Assembly: GCF_022489035.1 (NCBI RefSeq)
Contig: NZ_JAKVTV010000002.1
Span: 558,001 to 622,000 of the forward strand
Direction: 5' to 3'
Source: Christiangramia lutea
GTDB lineage: Bacteria > Bacteroidota > Bacteroidia > Flavobacteriales > Flavobacteriaceae
Length of the DNA: 64,000 nt
Part shown: positions 1 through 7,893 of the stretch, piece by piece
Layout of the letters: each line of letters starts with the position of its first letter
Position numbering within the stretch: the first letter of the stretch is position 1
The notes under the pieces: model-generated
The model's database searches: none
Seen by the model: only the letters and a program-made list of their open reading frames with translations
What the model was told of the DNA's origin: nothing
Translations under genes and position numbers: made by a program

Positions 1-692
1 AACATATTCCAGATCAAAATCTGGTAAAAACGGCAAGCCTGAAACTGGTGAAATTGGATATCAGTAAAAAAGGTGAGCAAATTGCTTACATCGAAGGAGC
101 CGGTGATGTGGTTCCTGAAAGTCTTGAGCAAATTGGATATACCGTCACTAAAATCACACCTTCTGAAATCTCAGTATCTGCACTTGAAAAATTTGATGCC
201 GTAGTTCTTGGAATAAGAGCCTTCAATATACTGGATGACTTAAAATTCAAACAAGATCAACTTCATAAATATGTAAAAAATGGCGGTACCATGATTGTTC
301 AGTATAATACCAACCGTGGATTGGTCGTAGATAATTTATCACCTTTTGCATTAAACTTATCACGAGATCGGGTTACCAACGAAAACGCAGAGGTGACTTT
401 CCTTGCTCCGGAGCATCCTGTTCTGAATACTCCGAATAAACTTTCTAAAGCCGATTTTGAAAATTGGGTTCAGGAAAGAGGATTATATTTTCCGGGGAGC
501 TGGGATGAAAACTTCACTCCTGTTCTAAGCATGCATGATAAAGGGGAAACACCTAAACAGGGAAGTTTACTGGTAGCAAAATATGGAGAAGGATATTATA
601 TATATACCGGAATTAGCTTTTTCAGGCAATTCCCGGAAGCGGTTCCTGGTGCTTTCAGACTTTTCGCTAACCTAATTTCAATTGGTAAATAA
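1..692 (+). CDS. PIG-L family deacetylase-like protein, C-terminal part (5' end outside window)
   Basis: The frame is open from the first bases of the window (codons from position 3), so this is the 3' end of a longer gene; the GTG at 48 is not a real start. About 230 residues are visible. The segment with VVLGIRAFN, a glycine-rich strand (KNGGTMIVQYNTN) and GSLLVAKYGEGYYIYTGISFFRQFPEAVPGAFRLFANLI resembles the glutamine-amidotransferase-like C-terminal domain found behind the GlcNAc-PI de-N-acetylase (LmbE/PIG-L) domain in large Bacteroidota proteins of about 830 residues. The deacetylase domain itself is not in view, so the family call rests on recall of this tail and on the operon. Its stop overlaps the next start (TAATG), suggesting translational coupling to the small membrane protein and symporter downstream. 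Confidence 0.6.
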   Translation, partial: HIPDQNLVKTASLKLVKLDISKKGEQIAYIEGAGDVVPESLEQIGYTVTKITPSEISVSALEKFDAVVLGIRAFNILDDLKFKQDQLHKYVKNGGTMIVQYNTNRGLVVDNLSPFALNLSRDRVTNENAEVTFLAPEHPVLNTPNKLSKADFENWVQERGLYFPGSWDENFTPVLSMHDKGETPKQGSLLVAKYGEGYYIYTGISFFRQFPEAVPGAFRLFANLISIGK

Positions 693-799
693 TGGAAAAA
701 CCCGAATCTTACCATTGGAAAAAAACGTATACCCTTGTCTTAATCGCAAACGCAATCTATATCCTGGCGTTTTATTTAATAATGAATTATTTCGCCTGA
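692..799 (+). CDS. 35-residue single-pass membrane protein, probable symporter accessory subunit
   Basis: A short reading frame starts inside the upstream stop codon (TAATG at 690-694) and ends 1 bp before the symporter start at 801. It encodes 35 residues: a charged, aromatic N-terminus (MEKPESYHWKKTY) followed by one hydrophobic helix (about residues 14-34, LVLIANAIYILAFYLIMNYF). The layout resembles the small one- or two-helix partners known beside some SSS-family and other sodium symporters, whose N-termini also carry an aromatic-Trp-Lys motif. The perfect packing between two co-directional genes argues that it is translated. The role as a symporter subunit is inference from position and shape. 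Confidence 0.6.
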   Translation: MEKPESYHWKKTYTLVLIANAIYILAFYLIMNYFA

Positions 800-800
800 T

Positions 801-2504
801 ATGCAATTAATAGACTGGATTGTTCTTACCGGAACCATTGCTTTTATCGTTTGGTATGGAGTTTATAAATCCCGAGGAAGTGTAAGCGTTGAAGATTATA
901 TAGGCGGAGGAAAAAATGCCAAATGGTGGACCATTGGGCTTTCTGTAATGGCCACCCAGGCCAGCGCCATAACTTTCCTTTCCACACCGGGACAGGCCTA
1001 TCATGACGGAATGGGATTCGTTCAATTCTATTTTGGACTGCCTATCGCCATGGTGATCATTTGTATGGTTTTTATACCCATTTATCACCGTTTGAAGGTT
1101 TATACCGCTTATGAATACCTGGAATCCAGGTTCGACAGAAAAACCAGGACTTTAACCGCAATTTTATTTCTCGTGCAAAGAGGCCTTGCAGCAGGAATTA
1201 CCATATTTGCACCGGCGATCGTACTTTCTGCCGTTCTTGGCTGGAACTTAACTTATTTAACTGTAATAATCGGAGTTCTGGTGATAATCTACACTGTATC
1301 TGGAGGAACTAAAGCGGTAAGCCTTACTCACAAACAACAAATGGCAGTGATTTTTACCGGGATGGTTGTCGCATTTTTTATAATTCTAAGCTACCTGCCA
1401 GAATCTGTTGGATTTACTGATGCTTTACAAATAGCCGGTACTGGTGGGAAAATGGATATTCTCGATTATTCCTTCGATTTTGAAAATCGCTATACTCTTT
1501 GGAGCGGACTTATTGGAGGAAGTTTTCTGGCCCTCTCCTATTTTGGAACAGACCAAAGTCAGGTGCAAAGATATCTTTCCGGCGGTTCGGTAAGGGAAAG
1601 TCAATTGGGTATGATATTCAACGGCTTGTTGAAAGTACCACTTCAATTTTTCATTTTATTGGTTGGGGTAATGGTGTTCGTATTTTATCAATTCAATACG
1701 GCTCCTTTAAATTTCAATCCGGCAGCGACCGAAACTGTTCTAAGTTCAAACTATGCCGAACAATACAAGGATCTGATCTTAGTCAATGAGGATATTCAGG
1801 AGAAAAAACAAAAATTAACCCTTAACTATGCTGAAAACAAGGATAATTTATCTGAGCAGCAGGTTGCTGATTTTAAAAAGAAATATGTTCAATTAGAAGA
1901 ACAGCAAAAAGAGGTTCGGGAAGAGGCAAAACTTTTTATAGATGCTTCAGATGAAGAAGCTGAAAGCAACGACAAGGATTATGTATTTATTCATTTCATT
2001 TTGAACAATCTTCCAAGAGGTTTTATTGGTTTGTTACTTGCCGTGATCCTCTCCGCCGCAATGTCCTCGACGGCTTCAGAACTTAATGCTCTGGCATCAA
2101 CAACTGTTATTGACCTCTATCGTAGGAACCACAAAGAGGCAAAAAGCGAAGAGCATTACCTGGCGGCGTCTAAGTGGTTCACTTTAATGTGGGGAGTTAT
2201 AGCGATAGCTTTCGCCAGCCTGGCAGATCTTTTCGACAATCTTATACAACTTGTAAATATTATTGGAAGCTTATTCTATGGGAATGTACTTGGAATCTTT
2301 TTACTGGCATTCTTCATGAAATATGTGAAAAGCAACGCGGTTTTTATCGCAGCGATCATTACCCAGGCGATCATATTCTTGGTTTTTGAGCTGAACTTAA
2401 TGCCCTATTTATGGCTGAATGTGCTTGGATGCGCCCTGGTAATTCTTATTGCTTTTATAATTCAATCGTTCACCTCAAATAATACGGAAATAGAGACAAC
2501 ATGA
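801..2504 (+). CDS. sodium:solute symporter (SSS family)
   Basis: This 567-residue inner-membrane protein has about 13 hydrophobic segments. The SSS hallmark GTDQSQVQRYLSG lies at residues 249-261, and the conserved sodium-site helix LSAAMSSTASELNALAS at about 417-433. It should import a small solute with Na+; the substrate cannot be read from sequence. A long hydrophilic, charged, coiled-coil-like loop (about residues 320-394, rich in E, K and Q) sits between membrane segments and is larger than in classical family members. The start follows the small membrane gene by 1 bp and the stop overlaps the next start (ATGA at 2501-2504). Coupling to a deacetylase-like protein upstream and an oxidoreductase downstream suggests uptake and processing of a sugar or polyol derivative. 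Confidence 0.93.
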   Translation: MQLIDWIVLTGTIAFIVWYGVYKSRGSVSVEDYIGGGKNAKWWTIGLSVMATQASAITFLSTPGQAYHDGMGFVQFYFGLPIAMVIICMVFIPIYHRLKVYTAYEYLESRFDRKTRTLTAILFLVQRGLAAGITIFAPAIVLSAVLGWNLTYLTVIIGVLVIIYTVSGGTKAVSLTHKQQMAVIFTGMVVAFFIILSYLPESVGFTDALQIAGTGGKMDILDYSFDFENRYTLWSGLIGGSFLALSYFGTDQSQVQRYLSGGSVRESQLGMIFNGLLKVPLQFFILLVGVMVFVFYQFNTAPLNFNPAATETVLSSNYAEQYKDLILVNEDIQEKKQKLTLNYAENKDNLSEQQVADFKKKYVQLEEQQKEVREEAKLFIDASDEEAESNDKDYVFIHFILNNLPRGFIGLLLAVILSAAMSSTASELNALASTTVIDLYRRNHKEAKSEEHYLAASKWFTLMWGVIAIAFASLADLFDNLIQLVNIIGSLFYGNVLGIFLLAFFMKYVKSNAVFIAAIITQAIIFLVFELNLMPYLWLNVLGCALVILIAFIIQSFTSNNTEIETT

Positions 2505-3472
2505 AGAAGAAGATAAAATGGGGAATAATAGGTCTTGGTAAGATCGCGAACAAATTTGCAAAGGGACTCAGTTCGGTTCACAACTCAGAACTATACGCGG
2601 TGGCCAGTCGGGATATAGATAAGGCTCATGCTTTCTCTAAAGAGTTTAAGGCAGAGAAAGCCTGTGGTTCTTATGCTGAACTTATGAGAGATAGTGAGGT
2701 TGATGCTATTTATATTGCCACTCCACATGCATTTCACCACGAGCTGACCATGGAGTGCATAAAACACGGGAAAGCAGTTCTATGTGAAAAACCTTTTGCC
2801 ATTAATTCAGTTCAGGCGAATGAAATGATAGAACTGGCTAGAAAACATAAGGTTTTTCTTATGGAGGCTTTATGGACAAGGTTCTTACCTCATTTTCAAT
2901 TTGTAACCGAAAAGCTGCGATCAGGCGATTTGGGTATGATCAAATCTTTAAAAGCAGACTTCGGTTTTAAGGCTAAATATGATGAAAGCGGAAGATTATT
3001 TAATAAGTCTCTAGGAGGTGGAAGCCTTCTTGATATTGGAATTTATCCTGTTTTTATGGCCTACAGCCTGCTGGGTATGCCAAATGATCTTGAAGCGAAA
3101 GCTAAATTTACTGAGACGGAGGTCGATATCAACTGTGATATAAAATTCAATTATAAGCAAGGAATTCAGGCAAAGCTTTATTCCACCTTAGAGGAAAAAA
3201 CTCCAACCACTGCTGAAATTGAATTAGAAAAAGGAAAGATCGTTCTAAATCCAAGATTTCATGAACCTACCTCAGTAACCATTTTTTCTGAAGGAAAGGA
3301 AGAAAATATAGATTTTGGGATAGAAACCAACGGCTATAATTTCGAAGCGGAACATGTTGCAAAAATGATCTTACAGGGAAAGACAGAAAGTGATATCTGG
3401 AGCCTGGATCACACAAGAGACCTAATGAATCTTTTAGATCAGATCCGGGAAAAGATCGGTTTAGAATATTAA
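2501..3472 (+). CDS. Gfo/Idh/MocA family NAD(P)-dependent oxidoreductase
   Basis: The 323-residue protein opens with a Rossmann dinucleotide motif (WGIIGLGKIANKFAKGL, about residues 7-23). The conserved AVLCEKPFAIN follows at about 91-101, with the lysine typical of the Gfo/Idh/MocA catalytic centre, and then the alpha/beta C-terminal domain (GGGSLLDIGIYP, about residues 172-183). Such enzymes oxidise or reduce sugars, polyols or dihydrodiols in the cytosol. The gene overlaps the symporter stop by 4 bp and is the last gene of this operon, which ends at the inverted repeat at 3478-3582. The specific substrate is unknown; it may act on what the symporter imports. Confidence 0.93.
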   Translation: MKKKIKWGIIGLGKIANKFAKGLSSVHNSELYAVASRDIDKAHAFSKEFKAEKACGSYAELMRDSEVDAIYIATPHAFHHELTMECIKHGKAVLCEKPFAINSVQANEMIELARKHKVFLMEALWTRFLPHFQFVTEKLRSGDLGMIKSLKADFGFKAKYDESGRLFNKSLGGGSLLDIGIYPVFMAYSLLGMPNDLEAKAKFTETEVDINCDIKFNYKQGIQAKLYSTLEEKTPTTAEIELEKGKIVLNPRFHEPTSVTIFSEGKEENIDFGIETNGYNFEAEHVAKMILQGKTESDIWSLDHTRDLMNLLDQIREKIGLEY

Positions 3473-3477
3473 GGAAA

Positions 3478-3582
3478 AAAGGTTTTCTGTTCAATTTTGA
3501 CGTCATCCTGAACTTGTTCCAGTATCTTTTGAGAAGCTGAAATAAATTCAGCCTGACGAAATTAAACGAACAGAAAACCTTT
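3478..3582. terminator. 15-bp inverted repeat with T/A tracts enclosing a dispersed repeat
   Basis: AAAGGTTTTCTGTTC (3478-3492) is perfectly complemented by GAACAGAAAACCTTT (3568-3582), just after the oxidoreductase stop and before the end of the convergent DUF2911 gene. The flanking A and T tracts allow termination in both directions. The long loop is filled by the repeat at 3501-3558. The terminator role is inferred from position and symmetry; the loop is longer than in usual intrinsic terminators. Confidence 0.5.
3501..3558. repeat. REP-like imperfect palindrome, copy 1
   Basis: The segment begins GTCATCCTGAACTTGTTCCA and ends GAAATAAATTCAGCCTGAC. The two ends are imperfect reverse complements of each other, and the element is closely related to the one at 59958-60020. 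It lies between convergent genes, a usual place for dispersed palindromic repeats. It encodes nothing visible. Confidence 0.6.
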
Positions 3583-3600
3583 AGAATTTATAGTCGGGAA

Positions 3601-4449
3601 TTATTTACTTCCCTCCCATTCTGCGATAGATTCTTTATTCATCTTTACATAGTCTGCATTATTTGCTTTTTCAGCTGAAGCTAAAGATCTTTTAGCTGTT
3701 GCAATCGCATCCTCCTTTTTACCCATATCTGCTTCTATAAGTGATTTTCTTCTTAACATCCAGAATGCCTGATCACCGGCCATTTCTGTAGCCTTATTCA
3801 CCCACTGATAGGCCTTATCAAGATCCTTACCGGTTTCATGATAATAGGATGCTGCTGCAAAATAGTCGTTTGCAGATGGTCCGGTCATAACTCTTTCTAT
3901 ACTTGCAGAAGCCTTCTCATCTGTAGGAACCACAAATTCCAACATGGCAATTGTGTTCTCCCAGATGAAGTTAAGATCGGCTGAGCTGTGGTCAATATTG
4001 TCTACGAGAATAGTAAAAGATTCCATTTCCATTGGCATTTCCATGGTTTTAGCGGTAGCGGTTAAGGCAACCTTACTTTCATCCCATTCTTGCGGAACAC
4101 CCCAGTTATCTGTTGAAGAGTAAAAGATTACCTCCCAGGATTCCTTCCCTGGTTTGGTATAAATTGCATAAGAGCCTTTCTTAAGTTCTTTACCATTTAT
4201 CTTGACGTTATCACTAAAACTGATCTTAGTGTTTGCGTTTGCCCCGGTTCTCCATACTTCTCCATAAGGAACAAGATCTCCAAAAATAGTTCTTCCTCTC
4301 ATGGCCGGTCTGGAATACTCTACACTTACATCTGTAAGTCCAACCTTCTGTTCTATCTTTCCGAACGGACTGGGTTGAGGTGTTTGAATTTGTGCACCTA
4401 CAGAGAATGTAAGGCAAAAGATAAATGCAATTGCTAGTAGTTTTTTCAT
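3601..4449 (-). CDS. DUF2911 domain protein, secreted
   Basis: This 282-residue protein starts with a clear signal peptide (MKKLLAIAFIFCLTFSVGAQ). Residues about 20-170 carry the DUF2911 pattern, including VEYSRPAMRGRTIFGDLVPYG and VWRTGANANTKI; the C-terminal 100 residues look like helical TPR-type pairs (YFAAASYYHETGKDLDKAY). The domain is common in Bacteroidota envelope proteins and has no established function. It is a single-gene unit, convergent with the symporter operon and divergent from the photolyase operon. A -7-like element (TATATTTA on the minus strand) lies just upstream of the start. Confidence 0.88.
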   Translation of the reverse strand: MKKLLAIAFIFCLTFSVGAQIQTPQPSPFGKIEQKVGLTDVSVEYSRPAMRGRTIFGDLVPYGEVWRTGANANTKISFSDNVKINGKELKKGSYAIYTKPGKESWEVIFYSSTDNWGVPQEWDESKVALTATAKTMEMPMEMESFTILVDNIDHSSADLNFIWENTIAMLEFVVPTDEKASASIERVMTGPSANDYFAAASYYHETGKDLDKAYQWVNKATEMAGDQAFWMLRRKSLIEADMGKKEDAIATAKRSLASAEKANNADYVKMNKESIAEWEGSK

Positions 4450-4538
4450 GCTATAGAATTATTTAGTTTAAGGTAAATATAGTAAGAAGGCCTATTATCT
4501 GCAGATTATTTCAAACTTTTTGTCTCTAGCTCTTTAAT

Positions 4539-4589
4539 TTTTGTTTAACTTTTAATATTTCTTTTTAAACAAAATGAATTCTACCTTTA
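4539..4589 (+). promoter_or_regulatory. inverted-repeat operator and -7-like element before the photolyase operon
   Basis: TTTTGTTTAA (4539-4548) and TTAAACAAAA (4565-4574) form perfect 10-bp arms 16 bp apart. A near-consensus -7 element TACCTTTA follows at 4582-4589, 16 bp before the SRPBCC start codon. The arms bracket the place where the -33 contact should fall, the geometry expected of a MerR-type or dimeric regulator. The regulator itself is not in the window; regulation by light is an inference from the downstream genes. Confidence 0.45.
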
Positions 4590-4604
4590 CTTAAAATCAA
4601 ATAA

Positions 4605-5117
4605 ATGAAGATCTATACCCTTCGTAGTGTTCAAAAACTACCTATTGGTCCAGAGGAGGCCTGGAATTTTCTTTCAGTTCCAGCCAATTTGAAAACCATC
4701 ACCCCAGATTATATGGGTTTTGAGATCTTATCTGGAGCTGACAGGCCGATGTATTCAGGGCAGATCATACAATATATTGTAACTCCTGTTGCAGGAATAA
4801 AAACTAAATGGGTAACCGAGATCACTCACGTAAAAGAAGGTGAATACTTTGTTGATGAACAAAGATTTGGTCCTTATGCCTTATGGCATCACAAACATTT
4901 CATCAAACCTATAAAAGGTGGTGTTGAGATGGAGGATATCATAGATTACAAACTTCCCTTTGGTATTATCGGGCAGATGGCTCATCCATTTCTGGTAAAG
5001 CCAAAACTGAAGGAAATATTTGATTATCGCAAAAAAAAACTCACGGACCTGTTTGGTGAATTTAAAGAACAGAATGAGCAGGACAAAAGAGTTCTCAAAA
5101 AGGATATTTTAAACTAA
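4605..5117 (+). CDS. SRPBCC family protein (START-like ligand-binding fold)
   Basis: The 170-residue soluble protein shows the pattern of the polyketide cyclase/START-like SRPBCC group: an N-terminal strand then LPIGPEEAWNFLSVPANLKTITP, a central antiparallel sheet, and a long C-terminal helix (IFDYRKKKLTDLF). Relatives close to photolyase genes in other bacteria are sometimes annotated as cell-division-inhibitor-like SRPBCC proteins; the ligand is unknown. It is the first gene of a tight operon, with 5 bp to the SDR gene. Its partnership with the photolyase is inferred from gene order. Confidence 0.85.
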   Translation: MKIYTLRSVQKLPIGPEEAWNFLSVPANLKTITPDYMGFEILSGADRPMYSGQIIQYIVTPVAGIKTKWVTEITHVKEGEYFVDEQRFGPYALWHHKHFIKPIKGGVEMEDIIDYKLPFGIIGQMAHPFLVKPKLKEIFDYRKKKLTDLFGEFKEQNEQDKRVLKKDILN

Positions 5118-5122
5118 ACATT

Positions 5123-5821
5123 ATGAGTAAAAACATATTATTAATTGGAGGTTCAACTGGGATTGGATTTCAAATCTCAGAACTTTTAAAAAGCAATCAT
5201 AACATTATTGTTGCCTCAAGGAATACAGGTGACCTCGATACTGAAAAAGTTAAACATCTTGATTTTGATGTACTTAAAGACGATATTGAGGACCTTGATC
5301 TTCCAGACCAGCTCGATGGACTTGTATATTGTCCAGGAAGTATAGACCTGAAACCATTTAAAATGATTAAGCCAGAGAATTTTGAAAAAGAGATGCAGCT
5401 TAACTTTTTTGGATTGGTAAGATCTGTAAAAGGTGTTCTGGATAAACTTAAAAATTCATCACAGGCGAGCCTGGTCTTTTTTAGCACCGTGGCCGTAAAG
5501 GTGGGAATGCCATTTCATACAAATGTGGCCGCAGCCAAGGGAGCAATTGAAGGTTTTGCAAAATCACTTGCTGCTGAATATGCACCAAATTTCAGGGTAA
5601 ATGTCATTGCACCTTCACTTACTGATACTCCCCTGGCCGAAAAACTCCTTTCCAGCGATGAGAAAAGAAAGAAAATGGATCAACGCCATCCGCTTAAACG
5701 AGTTGGAGAAGCAAAAGATATCGCAAACTTGGCTGCCTTTTTACTAAGCGAGAACAGCGGCTGGATTACCGGACAGGTCCTTGGAGTTGACGGCGGATTA
5801 TCTACTATAAACAGTATTTAA
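5123..5821 (+). CDS. short-chain dehydrogenase/reductase (SDR)
   Basis: A 232-residue classical-type SDR. The cofactor-binding GGSTGIGFQI is at about residues 9-18. The active site reads FFSTVAV (catalytic Ser), with HTNVAAAKGAIEGFAKS carrying the Lys. The usual Tyr of YxxxK is replaced: the motif reads NVAAAK, so the catalytic Tyr is absent. The C-terminus has the familiar SGWITGQVLGVDGG. The cofactor-proximal fold is therefore intact, but ordinary SDR chemistry is uncertain. Its stop overlaps the photolyase start by 1 bp (TAATG), so the two are translationally coupled. Confidence 0.9.
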   Translation: MSKNILLIGGSTGIGFQISELLKSNHNIIVASRNTGDLDTEKVKHLDFDVLKDDIEDLDLPDQLDGLVYCPGSIDLKPFKMIKPENFEKEMQLNFFGLVRSVKGVLDKLKNSSQASLVFFSTVAVKVGMPFHTNVAAAKGAIEGFAKSLAAEYAPNFRVNVIAPSLTDTPLAEKLLSSDEKRKKMDQRHPLKRVGEAKDIANLAAFLLSENSGWITGQVLGVDGGLSTINSI

Positions 5822-7131
5822 TGAGTAAAAAAGTGAATATTTTCTGGTTCAGAAGAGATCTAAGATTAGATGATAACGCCGGTTTAAAAGCAGCACTTAG
5901 AGATGATTCCCCGGTTCTCCCTATTTTTATATTTGATAAAGAAATACTTGATAAACTGCCTGAAGACGATGCCAGGGTAACTTTTATTTTCGAAACCCTT
6001 CAGGAAATGCGTAACAAGCTTCAGGATGAAAATGGTAGTTCCATCGCCATGTTTCATGGTACTCCGGAAAAAGTATTCAAAGAGATTATTTCAGATTATG
6101 AGATAAATAAAGTCTACGCCAACCGGGATTATGAACCCTATGCTAAAGAAAGAGATGAAAAGATAAAAGATCTTTTAAAGGAAAAGGATATTGAATTTCT
6201 CGACTTTAAAGATCAGGTGATTTTTGAAAAGGATGAAGTAGTAAAACAGGATGGTGATCCTTATGTTGTTTACACTCCATATAAAAATACCTGGAGAGAT
6301 AAATTCAGTAATACAGAATTAGATTTCCATTATACTTCCAGGTATATGGACAACTTTATTCAAAATAGCAGGCTTCCTAATTTAAGTCTGGGTGATATGG
6401 GGTTCAAAAAATCATCCTTGAAAGTACCAGATTACCAGGTCACTCCCGGACTCATTAAGGATTATGAAAAAAAGCGAGATTATCCTGCGGTTGAAGGGAC
6501 TTCAAGACTGGGTCCACACTTAAGGTTTGGCACAGTGAGCGTCCGTCAAATGGTTAGAGAAGCAGATAAACAGCGAAATAAAACATTTCTGGATGAACTA
6601 GTATGGAGGGAATTCTTTATGCAGATATTGTTTCATTATCCTAACACAGTTACCGATGCTTTTAAAAAGAAATATGACCGGATAAACTGGAGAAACAACA
6701 AGGAAGAATTCGAATTATGGAAACAGGGAAAAACGGGTTACCCACTAGTTGATGCCGGAATGAGACAATTAAATGAATCTGGTTATATGCATAATCGAAT
6801 AAGGATGCTGGTTGGATCTTTTCTATGTAAACATCTATTGATCGATTGGCGCTGGGGCGAAGCCTATTTTGCTGAAAAACTGCTTGATTATGAAATGTCT
6901 TCAAACGTGGGTAACTGGCAATGGATTGCCGGAAGCGGAGTTGATGCCGCACCTTATTTCCGTATTTTTAACCCAAGTACCCAAATTGATAAATTCGATA
7001 AAAACCATAAATACATAAAGGAGTGGGTTCCTGAATTCGGTACAGATGATTACCCGGAAAAAATGGTTGACCACAAGGAAGCCCGGGAGCGAGCACTAAA
7101 GACTTACAAAGAGGCCGTTAGTTCTAACTAA
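5821..7131 (+). CDS. phrB: deoxyribodipyrimidine photolyase, class I
   Basis: The 436-residue flavoprotein uses light to split cyclobutane pyrimidine dimers. The N-terminal antenna domain begins [17 protein letters not shown]. The FAD domain has [14 protein letters not shown] (227-240) and [20 protein letters not shown] (362-381). The electron-transfer tryptophan triad is complete at W290, W343 and W366, spaced exactly as W306/W359/W382 of the E. coli enzyme, and the flavin-contacting Asn is N362. Length and motifs fit a CPD photolyase better than a DASH cryptochrome, though a cryptochrome-like role is not excluded. It is the last gene of the SRPBCC-SDR operon; its 3' end overlaps the convergent kdsB gene by 8 bp. 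Confidence 0.93.
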   Translation: MSKKVNIFWFRRDLRLDDNAGLKAALRDDSPVLPIFIFDKEILDKLPEDDARVTFIFETLQEMRNKLQDENGSSIAMFHGTPEKVFKEIISDYEINKVYANRDYEPYAKERDEKIKDLLKEKDIEFLDFKDQVIFEKDEVVKQDGDPYVVYTPYKNTWRDKFSNTELDFHYTSRYMDNFIQNSRLPNLSLGDMGFKKSSLKVPDYQVTPGLIKDYEKKRDYPAVEGTSRLGPHLRFGTVSVRQMVREADKQRNKTFLDELVWREFFMQILFHYPNTVTDAFKKKYDRINWRNNKEEFELWKQGKTGYPLVDAGMRQLNESGYMHNRIRMLVGSFLCKHLLIDWRWGEAYFAEKLLDYEMSSNVGNWQWIAGSGVDAAPYFRIFNPSTQIDKFDKNHKYIKEWVPEFGTDDYPEKMVDHKEARERALKTYKEAVSSN

Positions 7132-7870
7132 AGATCTTTCTGGCCTTTTCAAGATCCTCGGGGGTATCTATCCCAATACTTTTCACGCTGGTTTCCACCA
7201 TTTTGATCTTTTTGCCATATTCCAGGTACCTGATACATTCGATTTTTTCAGCCGCTTCAAGAGGCAGCATGGGAAGTCGGTAAAAATCCATTAAAGCAGA
7301 TTTTCTAAAAGCATATATCCCAATATGTTTGTAGTAGGTTACCTCGGCATTAGTATCCCTGGGATATGGAATAGGAAATCTGGAAAAATAAAGTGCGAAC
7401 CCTTCCTTACCAGTTATTACTTTAACGCTGTTAGGATTGGTGATCTCATCACTTTCTAGCAAAGGAGTCTTTAAAGATGCGAGATCTATCTCCTCTGCTC
7501 CTTCCTGATCGAAAACCTCCAGAAGTTTTGCCAGGCTATTTTTATCTATAAATGGTTCATCACCCTGTACATTTACTACTATATCCACATCCATATGCTC
7601 TACAGCTTCAGCAATACGATCGCTACCGCATTCATGTTCCTTTTGGCTGCGAAGTACCTGCCCACCTTCGTTTACTATTTCGTCAAAGATGATCTCACTG
7701 TCTGTTACGACGTAAACATCATTAAACAAGCCTGTATTCACGGCAGCCTCATAAGTTCTGGTGATCACCGTTTTACCGTTAAGGTCTTTCATTAATTTAC
7801 CCGGAAATCTTGAGGCATCATATCTGGCAGGGATCATCGCAATGATCTTATTTCTGGCTGGTCCTTTCAT
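7124..7870 (-). CDS. kdsB: 3-deoxy-manno-octulosonate cytidylyltransferase
   Basis: A 248-residue enzyme that activates Kdo with CTP to CMP-Kdo for lipopolysaccharide inner-core synthesis in the cytosol. The nucleotidyltransferase motif [16 protein letters not shown] is at the N-terminus. [12 protein letters not shown] and [12 protein letters not shown] follow, with the acidic metal site in the second, and the later [11 protein letters not shown] is typical of KdsB. Length matches the family. It lies 24 bp downstream of the RecD-like helicase gene on the same strand and overlaps the 3' end of the photolyase gene on the opposite strand. Confidence 0.96.
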   Translation of the reverse strand: MKGPARNKIIAMIPARYDASRFPGKLMKDLNGKTVITRTYEAAVNTGLFNDVYVVTDSEIIFDEIVNEGGQVLRSQKEHECGSDRIAEAVEHMDVDIVVNVQGDEPFIDKNSLAKLLEVFDQEGAEEIDLASLKTPLLESDEITNPNSVKVITGKEGFALYFSRFPIPYPRDTNAEVTYYKHIGIYAFRKSALMDFYRLPMLPLEAAEKIECIRYLEYGKKIKMVETSVKSIGIDTPEDLEKARKIFS

Positions 7871-7893
7871 AGATTTTTTTGTAAAAATAAGAA

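Noticed and set aside
7124-7131. Convergent overlap of photolyase and kdsB as a functional antisense device
   Set aside because: Eight shared bases at the 3' ends are common in compact genomes and show no added structure.
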